Source: Ketobacter sp. (GTDB lineage Bacteria; Pseudomonadota; Gammaproteobacteria; Pseudomonadales; Ketobacteraceae). From it: a stretch of DNA of 64,000 nt. The DNA lies in contig NZ_RCHN01000046.1 in NCBI RefSeq assembly GCF_003671495.1, forward strand, positions 124,001-188,000, given 5' to 3'. Shown in pieces: positions 1 to 8,369 of the stretch (positions are counted from its first letter, which is position 1; each line of letters opens with the position of its first letter). The translations under genes were made by a program, and so were the position numbers. The notes under the pieces are model-generated. The model worked only from the letters and a program-made list of their open reading frames with translations. It was not told where the DNA came from and did not search any database.

Positions 1-1362
1 GGCCAGCACGTCCACCACGCTGTGGATGGATTCAAACTCCGTTGAGAAATACTCCGGTTCTTGGAGCAGGCGGTGCATCAGGGTCTCGAAGGCCTGTTTC
101 TTTTCCAGTGACAGAAACCCGCTGAGGCTGGGGGCGGCACCGGGTTTTGGCGCCGCAGCGGGGGGTGGTGCCCCCAGGATCGCCTGGCGATCCAGATCCT
201 CCGGCAGGTGCTCGCTGCGGATACCGATGGGCTTGGCCTGTGGCTTGGGCTGCGTTTTGTGGGGGGCAGTTTGGCGTTTGTCCTCGGGTTGGTTGTTCTC
301 GGTCTGGCGGTGCCCGTCGTCGTGCCCGGCGGCATACAGACTGGCCACCGCAGCAGGCAATTGCCCTGGCTTCAGGTGGCGGCGGCGGCGCGGCCGCGAG
401 GGCCAGATCAGGTTGGCGGCCGGGGCCAGAGTGCCTGGCAAAACCCAGCGCCGGGAGCTTTCCACCGCGGTATGCTTGACCAGGCTTTCCAGCTCCGGGA
501 TGGGCCGTTCCAGATAGGCGGCAATGATATCCAGCAGGCGCCGGGTGTGGGGGGAATACCAGTCCCGGGCCGCTTCCTGTGCCAGCTGGTGGCTAAGAGC
601 CAGGGGCAGGGCGTTACTGTTCACCAACTGCCCGGATTCGGTGCGGTTGGGGATGCGGTAGTGGGGGTCCTGCTGATGTCGACGGGCGCAACGCAGCAAA
701 AAACGGGGGGAGGGCAGGTGCGCGCTGGACAGGGCTTCGCGAATATTCTCCGGAATGTGCCAGCGGCGGGCCAGTTCCAAGGCAATGGCCTCGCGGGTAC
801 AACCCAGTACCGCGCGCTCCGCTTCCTGCAGGGGAATCTGTTCACGCCGAAACAGCACTTGGATGATGTTCATCTCGCGATGGGCAAAGCGCCACAGGCA
901 CCAGTTGGGTACTCCGTACAGCAGGGCGCCGAGGAACATGCTGTCGGCGCCGGCCTGGTTGCGGAACTGGGCCCAGGCTGCGGCCTGCTCGGCGGCATGC
1001 AGGCTGGTGCTGATGGCCTGGAAGTAGTGGTAATCCCGTGGGTCGCGGGCATCCCCCTTGGTGGCCTTGAACTGGCGCATGAGGATGTTGAGTTTGTCCA
1101 GGCCCAACATAGAGGCGCAGTGATGGGGGTTGGTGAGTACCCCTGCCGCCCGTTCCCCGAACTGGCGATTGCATTCCCGTACCACATGCACCCGCATCAC
1201 CGGGTCCCGGGCGATCACGTTGCCCAGCTCATAGAGGGAGGCATCCGGACTCTTCAGCAGGCGGCTGGCCTGGCGGGCGCTGGCGGGCAGCACCGGCAGC
1301 AGGTGATCATCCAGTATAGTGACCCAGTTCTCGAGTCCTTTGGGTTGAAAAACACTCGACAT
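1..1362 (-). CDS. HDOD domain protein, 3' end outside window
   Basis: The frame is open from the ATG at 1362 to the left edge, 454 codons with no stop, so the C-terminus is missing. Residues about 15-210 look like an HDOD domain: an LPVLPASARQASRLL start, then a stretch of helices ending in cells-type motifs such as NPHHCASMLGLDKLNILMRQ. HDOD proteins are non-catalytic relatives of HD phosphohydrolases that act in signalling and motility control. A proline/alanine-rich linker (about residues 340-430) follows. It is divergent from motA with an 86-bp gap, which hints at a link to motility but does not prove one. Overlapping plus-strand open frames here give low-complexity translations and are shadows. 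Confidence 0.8.
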   Translation of the reverse strand, partial: MSSVFQPKGLENWVTILDDHLLPVLPASARQASRLLKSPDASLYELGNVIARDPVMRVHVVRECNRQFGERAAGVLTNPHHCASMLGLDKLNILMRQFKATKGDARDPRDYHYFQAISTSLHAAEQAAAWAQFRNQAGADSMFLGALLYGVPNWCLWRFAHREMNIIQVLFRREQIPLQEAERAVLGCTREAIALELARRWHIPENIREALSSAHLPSPRFLLRCARRHQQDPHYRIPNRTESGQLVNSNALPLALSHQLAQEAARDWYSPHTRRLLDIIAAYLERPIPELESLVKHTAVESSRRWVLPGTLAPAANLIWPSRPRRRRHLKPGQLPAAVASLYAAGHDDGHRQTENNQPEDKRQTAPHKTQPKPQAKPIGIRSEHLPEDLDRQAILGAPPPAAAPKPGAAPSLSGFLSLEKKQAFETLMHRLLQEPEYFSTEFESIHSVVDVLA

Positions 1363-1448
1363 AGCCCGTGATGTATCCCGTTGGTTGTGAAATCCGCCAA
1401 GCTGTCCTTAACTCATAACTATAGACGCTGAAATGCTTTACAGGTCAT

Positions 1449-2300
1449 ATGATTAAGTTTGTCGGATTCGTGATTGTGATCGCCAGTGTGCTGGGGGGCT
1501 ATGTGCTGTCCCACGGTGAACTGCTGACGCTGTGGCAACCCTTCGAGTTGCTGATCATCGGTGGCTCTGCCCTCGGGGCCTTTATTGTGGCCAACCCGCT
1601 GCATGTGGTGAAAGAGGTGTTCAAGGCGGTGTATCACTCCCTGCTGGGGCGCCGCTATGGACAGGCCCTGTATATGGATCTGCTGTCCCTGCTGTATGAG
1701 CTGTTCAACAAGGCTCGCCGCAACGGTCTGATGTCCATCGAGGAGGACGTGGAGGACCCGGCCGACAGCGATATCTTTGAGCGTTACCCACGGATCACCC
1801 ATGAGCCCCTGTTACTGGAATTCATCTGCGATTACCTGCGTATTATCTCCTCGGGCAATCTGTCGGCTTTCGAGCTGGAAACGCTTATGGACCAGGACAT
1901 CGAAACCAGCTTCCAGGAGGCAGAGCACCCTGCCCACGCTCTGTCCCGGGTGGCGGATGCGTTGCCCGGGTTCGGTATTGTGGCGGCGGTTATGGGCATT
2001 GTGATTACCATGAAATCCCTGGGTGGTCCGCCGGGCGAGCTGGGTCTGCATGTGGCCGCGGCGCTGGTGGGTACCTTCCTGGGGATTCTGCTGGCGTACG
2101 GTTTTGTGGGCCCCTTGAGCAACGCTCTGGAGCAGGAGGCCAAAGAGCGGATCAAGGCTCTGGAGTGCATCAAGACCGCCATTCTGGCCATGGTGAACGG
2201 CATCCCGCCCCAGCTGGCGGTGGAGTTCGGGCGCAAGACCATTTATTCCAGTGAGCGGCCCTCCTTCAATGCTCTTGAGGATCACCTGCGGGGCCGCTGA
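1449..2300 (+). CDS. motA: Flagellar motor stator protein MotA
   Basis: This 283-residue inner-membrane protein is the proton-channel half of the flagellar stator. Two N-terminal membrane segments (residues about 2-22 and 34-50) are followed by a long cytoplasmic domain and two further segments. The third carries the PGFGIVAAVMGIV signature with the conserved proline, and the fourth holds AALVGTFLGILLAYG. Length and layout match the MotA family. Translation is coupled to motB: the TGA stop at 2298-2300 overlaps the motB ATG by one base. In P. aeruginosa the pair sits directly before rsgA; here a Nit1C cluster lies between. Confidence 0.95.
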   Translation: MIKFVGFVIVIASVLGGYVLSHGELLTLWQPFELLIIGGSALGAFIVANPLHVVKEVFKAVYHSLLGRRYGQALYMDLLSLLYELFNKARRNGLMSIEEDVEDPADSDIFERYPRITHEPLLLEFICDYLRIISSGNLSAFELETLMDQDIETSFQEAEHPAHALSRVADALPGFGIVAAVMGIVITMKSLGGPPGELGLHVAAALVGTFLGILLAYGFVGPLSNALEQEAKERIKALECIKTAILAMVNGIPPQLAVEFGRKTIYSSERPSFNALEDHLRGR

Positions 2301-3337
2301 TGGAATTCGAGAGCGGCGACAGGCCGGTCATCGTCCGGCGCATCAAAAAAATCCAGCGCGGTCATCATGGCGGGGCCTGGAAGGTGGCGTTTGCGGATTT
2401 TGCCACGGCCATGATGGCGTTCTTCCTGGTGCTGTGGCTGCTGGAGGCCACCACCGAGCAAGAGAAAGCCGCTATTTCCGGCTATTTCTCTGATCCCACG
2501 GCGTTCACTGAGGGTGGCTCCCCCTATGTGATCGACCTGGGCGGGGGGCTGAAGGACGACCAGTATTCCGGCGAGTCCAATGTGGAAAACCCCGATACCA
2601 GGATTCAGGACAAGGGCATCGTGCTCACCGAAGACACGGTGCAGGATCTGGCGGCGCAAATCGAAAGCCGCAAATTCCAGGAGCTGAAGAGAACCCTGGA
2701 AACCCGCATCGAACAGGATCCCAGCCTGCGCAAATATCGTGACCAGATCATCATGGACGTCACCAGGGACGGCTTGCAGATCCAGATCGTGGACGCCAAG
2801 TCCCGCCCCATGTTCGACAGTGGCAGCGATGAAATCAAACCCTACATGAATGAAATTCTCAACGCCCTGGCCGGCACCATTTCCAGCGTGCCCAATGGCC
2901 TCAGTATCACCGGGCACACTGATGCAGAAGCGTTCACCGAACGCAGTGACTATTCCAACTGGGAACTGTCGGCGGATCGGGCCAATGCCGCCCGCCGGGC
3001 GCTGTTGAAGAACGGGGTACGGGAGCAGCAGATGGCGCAGGTGGTGGGCTTGGCGTCGTCCATGCTTTACGATCGGAATGATCCCAAAAATCCCGTCAAC
3101 CGCCGCATCAGTATCCTGGTGATGAGTGAGCGCTCGGAAGCCAAACTCAAGCAACAGCAGGAGGGCAAGCCGCTGCCGCTGGATGAGGAATTCCCGGCGC
3201 CGGCACCCACGCAGGCCGAACCCGCTGAGGAGGATGAATTCAAGGCCTTTGAGCGCTTGCGTAAAACCATGACCCGCAAGCAGCGGGACGAAACCGTGCG
3301 CCAACCGGCGAATGCAGCACAGGACGAAGTGTTCTAG
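2300..3337 (+). CDS. motB: Flagellar motor protein MotB
   Basis: This 345-residue protein is the peptidoglycan-anchored stator half. A short cytoplasmic start rich in Lys/Arg leads to one membrane segment, FADFATAMMAFFLVLWLL (about residues 30-47), that carries the essential proton-binding aspartate. A periplasmic plug and linker follow, then an OmpA-like peptidoglycan-binding domain (about 180-280) with ITGHTDAEAF and a LSADRANAARR helix. The C-terminal tail of about 60 residues is charged and rich in Glu, Pro and Arg. The ATG overlaps the motA stop, so the two proteins are probably made in fixed ratio. Confidence 0.95.
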   Translation: MEFESGDRPVIVRRIKKIQRGHHGGAWKVAFADFATAMMAFFLVLWLLEATTEQEKAAISGYFSDPTAFTEGGSPYVIDLGGGLKDDQYSGESNVENPDTRIQDKGIVLTEDTVQDLAAQIESRKFQELKRTLETRIEQDPSLRKYRDQIIMDVTRDGLQIQIVDAKSRPMFDSGSDEIKPYMNEILNALAGTISSVPNGLSITGHTDAEAFTERSDYSNWELSADRANAARRALLKNGVREQQMAQVVGLASSMLYDRNDPKNPVNRRISILVMSERSEAKLKQQQEGKPLPLDEEFPAPAPTQAEPAEEDEFKAFERLRKTMTRKQRDETVRQPANAAQDEVF

Positions 3338-3358
3338 GGGCTGCTGGTTCAGGCGTTG

Positions 3359-4750
3359 CTAGATCAACGCAAAATTGCTGTTTTCCTGCAGCACATCCTG
3401 CAACAGGTTAAGACGTTGCCCCAATTCCCCAAAACCCACCGGCCCCCCCAGGCACATGCGAATGGCGTCGGGAGGATTATTGTCGGTGCAAAAGGCGGCA
3501 CTGGACACGGCGCTGATCCCGTGGTTGCGCAGGAACACCGCCACATCAGAGGGATTCACGCTCAGGTGCCTTGGCAACGGCAGCCACAGATGAAAACCAT
3601 CCGCATGAGCAATCGGGTGCAGGTGACCCAGCTGCTGCCGGGCCAGCTGTTGGCGGCGGCGGGACAACTGCCGTTGGTGCTGGCGCACTTTGTCCAGGGT
3701 GCCGTTCTGAATCCAGCGGGTAGCCAGACTGGTGGTGATGGGGCTGGCCATCACCGAGAGCGCTCGCAAGGCGCCGGCTATCCGTTGCGTCTGCACCGGG
3801 CTGGGGGCCACCAGATAAGCGCTGCGGCAGCCGGCGCCAAAACATTTGGAGAGTCCATTGATGTAGTAAGTGAGCTCCGGTGCCAGGTTGGCGATGGCGG
3901 GCACTGGCGTGGCGGGTACCAGACCATAGGCATCGTCCTCGATGATGGGCAGATTGTAGCGCAGGGCCAGGTCGGCGATGGCTTCCCGCCGGCGTTGTCC
4001 CATGGTGTGGGTGGTGGGGTTTTGCAGCGTGGGGTTAAGGTACAGGGCGGAGATCTGCTCGGCTTTGCACAGGGCTTCAATGGCTTTCACCAGGGGGCCA
4101 TCCTGATCACAGGGTGTGGCCACCAGCGCCACCCCCAATTGTGCGGCGATGGCCTTCAACCCGGGGTACACCAGATGGCCCACGCAGAGCGTGCCTTTGC
4201 GCCCGCACAGCAGCGACAGCAGTGCCACCAGTGTGCTGTGGATGCCGGGGCACACCAGAATACGATCGGTGTGCAGTGGCTGCACCAGTTCCCGCAACAG
4301 CCAGACACCGGCTTCCTTGTCCTGATTGGTGCCGCCGAAATCCTGATAGCGCAAAAGATGGTTGAGCTGCGCAGTCTGGGTCACCTGCAGGATATCCTCG
4401 CGCACCAGCTGTTGCAGTGCGTGATCCTCCAACTCCGGTGGCATGTTCATGGTCATTTCCACATTGCTGCCATTGCGGGGTGGCAGCGAGGTGGTGCGTC
4501 CTTTGACGTAGGAACCGGAGCCGGGATGGGAATCAATCAGGCCGCGATTGGCCGCTTCTTTATAGGCCCGGGTCACCGTGGTGTAGTTCAGTGACAGCAG
4601 CGCGGCCAGATCCCGCAGTGGCGGCAACCGATCCCGGGCCTGCAGAAAGCCTTTTTCAATATCCGCTTCGATTAAATCTGCAATCAGGACATAGGCGGGT
4701 TTCTTTTCCCCGGCGTGCAGTGCCTGTTGCCAGTGACGATATTTTTCCAT
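3359..4750 (-). CDS. MocR-family transcriptional regulator (GntR wHTH + aminotransferase fold)
   Basis: This 463-residue protein has an N-terminal GntR-type winged helix (about residues 15-85; RLPPLRDLAALLSLNYTTVTRAYK) joined to a fold-type-I aminotransferase domain (about 130-455). NGLSKCFGAG supplies the PLP-binding lysine, K302, and EDDAYG holds the cofactor aspartate. MocR proteins (PdxR, GabR, TauR) sense PLP or amino compounds and usually control the divergent gene. It is divergent from nitB across 374 bp packed with TTGATTG repeats, so it is the likely regulator of the Nit1C cluster. Characterised pseudomonad Nit1C clusters use a different regulator, NitA, so this pairing is of interest. 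The ligand is unknown. Confidence 0.88.
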   Translation of the reverse strand: MEKYRHWQQALHAGEKKPAYVLIADLIEADIEKGFLQARDRLPPLRDLAALLSLNYTTVTRAYKEAANRGLIDSHPGSGSYVKGRTTSLPPRNGSNVEMTMNMPPELEDHALQQLVREDILQVTQTAQLNHLLRYQDFGGTNQDKEAGVWLLRELVQPLHTDRILVCPGIHSTLVALLSLLCGRKGTLCVGHLVYPGLKAIAAQLGVALVATPCDQDGPLVKAIEALCKAEQISALYLNPTLQNPTTHTMGQRRREAIADLALRYNLPIIEDDAYGLVPATPVPAIANLAPELTYYINGLSKCFGAGCRSAYLVAPSPVQTQRIAGALRALSVMASPITTSLATRWIQNGTLDKVRQHQRQLSRRRQQLARQQLGHLHPIAHADGFHLWLPLPRHLSVNPSDVAVFLRNHGISAVSSAAFCTDNNPPDAIRMCLGGPVGFGELGQRLNLLQDVLQENSNFALI

Positions 4751-4786
4751 GGTTCACGGCCGTCATTTCAATAGCTCGGTAGCCGA

Positions 4787-5016
4787 TTGATTGCAGATAT
4801 CGTTCCAATCAAATCCGAGGCCAGCGCAACCCTTTGATTGCATGTAAAAGCAATCAATTGTCGTTCGTTTGGTGCAACGTTACGAAGCATGCTGCCTGCA
4901 GGTGTGTGCCGCTTTAGTGCGTCAGCACAATCAATTTATTCCATGGTAAACGTGCGGAATAAAATTTTTACTTGCGTGCGGGTTTTGTCATCAGCCGTTG
5001 ATTGGATCTTGATTGC
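4787..5016. promoter_or_regulatory. Array of seven TTGATTG/CAATCAA boxes (probable MocR operators)
   Basis: TTGATTG starts at 4787, 4834, 4998 and 5009; its complement CAATCAA starts at 4806, 4851 and 4928. The first four boxes form two inverted repeats: 4787-4812 (12-base spacer) and 4834-4857 (8-bp arms TTGATTGC/GCAATCAA, 8-base spacer). The last two are direct repeats 11 bases apart. About 0.03 copies would be expected by chance in 230 bp counting both strands. The remainder of 4751-5124 shows no gene; open frames across it lack coding character. Confidence 0.65.
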
Positions 5017-5034
5017 ATGGGTGCCGTACTTGAG

Positions 5035-5050
5035 TGGCACAGGGGTTGCT
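5035..5050 (+). promoter_or_regulatory. Sigma-54 (-24/-12) promoter for nitB
   Basis: TGGCAC at 5035-5040, a five-base spacer, then TTGCT at 5046-5050 gives the sigma-54 consensus TGGCAC-N5-TTGCW without mismatch, with GG and GC twelve bases apart. Transcription should start near 5062, about 60 bases before the nitB ATG. Sigma-54 control fits a nitrogen-assimilation cluster and implies an enhancer-binding ATPase encoded elsewhere, because MocR proteins do not have that domain. Confidence 0.75.
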
Positions 5051-5124
5051 CTTATCCGGTGGTACCAACACGCATTTTCAATGGCTACCCACACTGATAA
5101 CACGTTGATAAGAGGAACTGCACT

Positions 5125-5607
5125 ATGCCAACCGTCGAAACGCCCATGCATAAAGATGGTGATTTCTTTGTTGACTATGAGGAGAAAGTATTTGAAGACG
5201 TCCAGGCGGAACCGGGCCAGAAAGCCCTGGTAACTTTCCACACGGTGGCCTTCGAAGGTTCCATCGGGTTCGTCAATATGCTGCAGGCCACCCGGTTGCA
5301 GCGCAAGGGATTTGAAACATCCATTCTGCTGTATGGGCCGGGGGTCACCCTGGGGGTGCAGCGGGGTTTTCCCACTCTGGGGGATGAAGCCTTCCCCGGC
5401 CATCAGAACTTCAATAACCAGCTGAAAAAATTCATGTCGGAAGGGGGCAAGGTGTATGCCTGCCGTTTCGCCTTACAAGCTTTGTACGGGCACGGAGAAC
5501 CTTCGCTGATCGAAGGCATTCGTCCGATTAATCCGCTGGATGTACTGGATCTGAAATTACTGCATGTGCGCGACAACGCGGTGATTGTGGATACCTGGAC
5601 CGTATAG
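5125..5607 (+). CDS. nitB: NitB, MSMEG_0572/Sll0783-family nitrogen starvation response protein
   Basis: This 160-residue soluble protein is the first gene of the Nit1C cluster. It belongs by position and sequence to the MSMEG_0572/Sll0783 family, whose biochemical role is not settled. Visible traits are an acidic N-terminus, a central segment resembling DsrE-type folds (LVTFHTVAFEGSIGFVNMLQA, then conserved ILLYGPGVTLGV) and a cysteine in VYACRFALQALYG. A clear ribosome site, AAGAGGA, precedes the ATG at 5125. It sits about 60 bases after the predicted sigma-54 start site and ten bases before nitC. Confidence 0.85.
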   Translation: MPTVETPMHKDGDFFVDYEEKVFEDVQAEPGQKALVTFHTVAFEGSIGFVNMLQATRLQRKGFETSILLYGPGVTLGVQRGFPTLGDEAFPGHQNFNNQLKKFMSEGGKVYACRFALQALYGHGEPSLIEGIRPINPLDVLDLKLLHVRDNAVIVDTWTV

Positions 5608-5616
5608 GGGTTGCCC

Positions 5617-6663
5617 ATGACTCAGTCCCGCGTGATACGAGCCGCTGCAGCGCAATTGGCGCCTGATCTGGAGAACGGTGACGGCACCCTGCGCAAGGTG
5701 TTGGATTGGATGGATGAGGCTGCCGGGAAAGGGGTGGAACTGTTGGTGTTTCCGGAAACCTTCCTGCCCTATTACCCTTACTTCTCCTTTGTGTATCCGC
5801 CGGTGAAATGCGGGGCTGAACATCTGCGTTTGTATGACAACGCAGTCACGGTTCCCGGCCCGGTGTGTGAGGCGTTGGCCGAACGTGCTGCGGCGCTGGG
5901 GATGGTGGTGGTGGTGGGCGTCAATGAGCGGGACCATGGCTCACTCTACAACACGCAGCTGGTGTTCGACGGGGATGGAACCCTGTCCCTCAAACGGCGC
6001 AAGATCACGCCCACCTACCATGAGCGCATGATCTGGGGCCAGGGCGACGCTTCCGGCTTGAAAGTGGTGCCCACCCGGGTGGGGCGTGTCGGCGCGCTCG
6101 CCTGCTGGGAACATTACAATCCGCTGGCCCGCTATGCCCTCATGACCCAGCACGAGGAAATTCACTGCAGCCAGTTTCCGGGGTCGTTGGTGGGGCCCAT
6201 ATTCGGCGATCAGATCGAGGCCACCATTCGCCATCATGCTCTGGAATCCGGGTGTTTTGTGGTGAACGCCACCGGCTGGCTTACGGAGGCCCAGATTGCG
6301 TCCATCACCGACGACGAATCCCTGCATAAGGCCCTGCGCCACGGCTGCAACACCGCCATTATTTCGCCGGAAGGGGTGCACCTGGCTGACCCCATTACCG
6401 AAGGGGAAGGATTGGTGATCGCGGATCTGGACATGCGCCTGATCACCAAACGCAAGCGCATGATGGATTCCGTGGGCCATTACTCCCGACCGGAACTGTT
6501 GTCGCTGTTAATCAATGATGAGCCGGGCCGACACTGCTTGCCGCAGAGCCAATACCAGAGCCATACACAAACTCAGAATCAGACCCAGAATCAGTCTCAT
6601 AATCAGACCGAGAAACCAGGCCACAGCCCCACAGCGGAGGACGCAGCCTATGACCGCCTCTAA
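5617..6663 (+). CDS. nitC: NitC, Nit1C nitrilase
   Basis: This 348-residue carbon-nitrogen hydrolase is a nitrilase-branch enzyme, and the Nit1C member is required for growth on cyanide in Pseudomonas. The catalytic triad is readable: E47 in VFPETF, K129 in RRKITPTYHE, C163 in ALACWEHYN. I start at ATG 5617, six bases after GGGG; a TTG two codons upstream has no ribosome site. Residues 307-348 form a Gln/Asn/Ser/Thr-rich tail made of near-repeats of Q-T-Q-N that is not part of the nitrilase fold. The end overlaps nitD by 14 bases. True substrate (HCN adduct, nitrile or cyanohydrin) cannot be read from sequence. Confidence 0.92.
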   Translation: MTQSRVIRAAAAQLAPDLENGDGTLRKVLDWMDEAAGKGVELLVFPETFLPYYPYFSFVYPPVKCGAEHLRLYDNAVTVPGPVCEALAERAAALGMVVVVGVNERDHGSLYNTQLVFDGDGTLSLKRRKITPTYHERMIWGQGDASGLKVVPTRVGRVGALACWEHYNPLARYALMTQHEEIHCSQFPGSLVGPIFGDQIEATIRHHALESGCFVVNATGWLTEAQIASITDDESLHKALRHGCNTAIISPEGVHLADPITEGEGLVIADLDMRLITKRKRMMDSVGHYSRPELLSLLINDEPGRHCLPQSQYQSHTQTQNQTQNQSHNQTEKPGHSPTAEDAAYDRL

Positions 6664-7771
6664 GCAGCAATTGCTTACGGATCTGCAAACCCATGGTGTC
6701 CAGGTGCTGGACCCGGCCACGTTGCCGCTCACCCGAAAAGGCGGTGCTGGCCCCAGTGATCATCAGGCGATGGTAGTGGATGGGCAAACCATCATGGTAC
6801 CGGTGCATACCCACAGTGCGCGTCAGTCGCCGTTCAGTGTGCAGGCGCAGAGCGGTGGGCGATCGCGTCTTTTGAGCAAAGGCATACCGGTTGCGGACAT
6901 CAGTTTTGCGCAACGCCCGCGTTTTTATGAACACTCCACTGCAGACGGAATTCCCTATTCTCATATCGCGACCCTGCACAGCCGCGATGTGTTGGCCACC
7001 ACCGTGTTGCAGAATTGCATCCGCTACGATCAGCCGGACAGTGCCTGCCAGTTTTGTTCCATCGGGCAGTCTCTGGCCAGTGGCAAAACCATTGCCCATA
7101 AAACGCCGCAACAACTGGCGGAAGTGGCCGCGGCCGCCGTGGCGCTCGACGGTGTCAAACACATGGTGATGACCACCGGCACGCCGGCCACCCATGATCG
7201 TGGTGCCCGTGTACTCTGTGACAGTGTGCGGGCCGTTAAAGCTGCAGTGGATTTGCCGATCCAGGTGCAATGTGAACCGCCCAAGGATCTGATCTGGTTG
7301 CAGCGGTTGCGTGAAGCCGGCGCCGATGCGCTGGGATTGCATCTGGAAGTGGTGCATCCGGATGTGCGCCGCCGCATCATGCCCAGTAAAGCCAATATCC
7401 CGGTGTCTGAGTACATGGCAGCGTTTGCCTATGCCGTACCCCTGTTTGGCCGCGGCCAGGTAAGCACCTACATCCTGGCGGGCTTGGGTGATACGGCCGC
7501 GGATATTCTCGCACTGTGTGATGAACTGATCGGCTTGGGCGTGTATCCGTTTGTGGTGCCCTTCGTGCCCATCGCCGGTACGCAACTGGAACATCATCCG
7601 GCGCCGGACGCCGACTTTATGCATTCCATTCTGCAACCCTTGGGTGAAAAGCTGCGGCATTCGGATTTGACCTCCGAAAAAGTCAGCGCCGGTTGCGCCC
7701 GATGCGGTGCCTGCTCTTCACTGAAAAGTTTTGAACGCGCAGGCCAGGGTGAGCAGCATGACTCTGTTTGA
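6650..7771 (+). CDS. nitD: NitD, MSMEG_0568-family radical SAM protein
   Basis: This 373-residue protein has a radical-SAM TIM-barrel-like core. Three cysteines, C123, C133 and C136 (NCIRYDQPDSACQFC), are spaced C-x9-C-x2-C instead of the canonical C-x3-C-x2-C. A second cysteine group lies near the C-terminus (GCARCGAC). The start is the ATG at 6650 preceded by GCGGAGG, inside the end of nitC; an upstream in-frame start would overlap nitC far more. MTTGTP and LHLEVVHPDVRRR segments fit the radical SAM barrel. The family is always found with the other Nit1C genes; the reaction is unknown. Confidence 0.88.
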   Translation: MTASKQQLLTDLQTHGVQVLDPATLPLTRKGGAGPSDHQAMVVDGQTIMVPVHTHSARQSPFSVQAQSGGRSRLLSKGIPVADISFAQRPRFYEHSTADGIPYSHIATLHSRDVLATTVLQNCIRYDQPDSACQFCSIGQSLASGKTIAHKTPQQLAEVAAAAVALDGVKHMVMTTGTPATHDRGARVLCDSVRAVKAAVDLPIQVQCEPPKDLIWLQRLREAGADALGLHLEVVHPDVRRRIMPSKANIPVSEYMAAFAYAVPLFGRGQVSTYILAGLGDTAADILALCDELIGLGVYPFVVPFVPIAGTQLEHHPAPDADFMHSILQPLGEKLRHSDLTSEKVSAGCARCGACSSLKSFERAGQGEQHDSV

Positions 7772-8369
7772 AGCCCGCTATTCCGATTTCACCATTAAAT
7801 GGGCCACTCTTGAGTGGGAAAAAAACCAGGCCCTGGCGTTGCGGCGGCAGGTGTTCTGCACCGAGCAGGGTTTGTTTGAACAACACGACCTGGACGCGTT
7901 GGATGCCGATCCGCATACCCGTTGTCTGGTGGCCATTGCCAATCATGGTGGTTGGCCCGACAAAGTGGTGGGCACCGTGCGCATTCACCCTGCCGAGCCC
8001 ACGGTCTGGTGGGGTTCGCGCCTGGCGGTGGACACGGGCACGCGGGGTCGCTCCGGCATCGGCGCAGCCCTGATCCGGCTGGCGGTGGGCAGTGCCCGCG
8101 GTCTGGGTTGCCAACGGTTTCTGGCCCAGGTGCAAAAGCAGAATGAAGTACTCTTTCAACGGTTGAACTGGAACAGTCAATATGAATTGCCGGTGCGCAA
8201 TCGTCCCCATGTGATGATGGAGGCAGAGCTGTCCCGGTATCCCATTGTGCATCAGCCGGAGAGTGGCTTCGTGGTGAAGGGCAGCGTGGCCACCGTGCCC
8301 CAGGACATGGCGCCCTGCCTGCTGCACACCCTGGCCGCCACGGATTCCCAACGGCAAGCCCATGTCTGA
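7758..8369 (+). CDS. nitE: NitE, GNAT-family N-acetyltransferase of the Nit1C cluster
   Basis: This 203-residue protein has a GNAT acetyltransferase fold: an early ALRRQVFCTEQGLF segment, a core VVGTVRIHP strand, and the acetyl-CoA loop RGRSGIGAALIRLAV (near residues 95-109). It corresponds to the Sll0786/MSMEG_0567 acetyltransferase part of the cluster. The ATG at 7758 with AGGGTGAG upstream overlaps the end of nitD by 14 bases; a TTG at 7731 is possible but less likely. Acceptor substrate unknown. Confidence 0.85.
   Translation: MTLFEARYSDFTIKWATLEWEKNQALALRRQVFCTEQGLFEQHDLDALDADPHTRCLVAIANHGGWPDKVVGTVRIHPAEPTVWWGSRLAVDTGTRGRSGIGAALIRLAVGSARGLGCQRFLAQVQKQNEVLFQRLNWNSQYELPVRNRPHVMMEAELSRYPIVHQPESGFVVKGSVATVPQDMAPCLLHTLAATDSQRQAHV

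Noticed and set aside
208..1371. Plus-strand open frame of 387 codons
   Set aside because: Antisense to the HDOD gene, whose product has a recognisable domain. The plus-strand translation is Gly/Gln/Val-rich without any family.
4917..4928. GTGC-N4-GCAC as an NtrC site upstream of nitB
   Set aside because: The half-sites are in the opposite order from the NtrC consensus (GCAC...GTGC).
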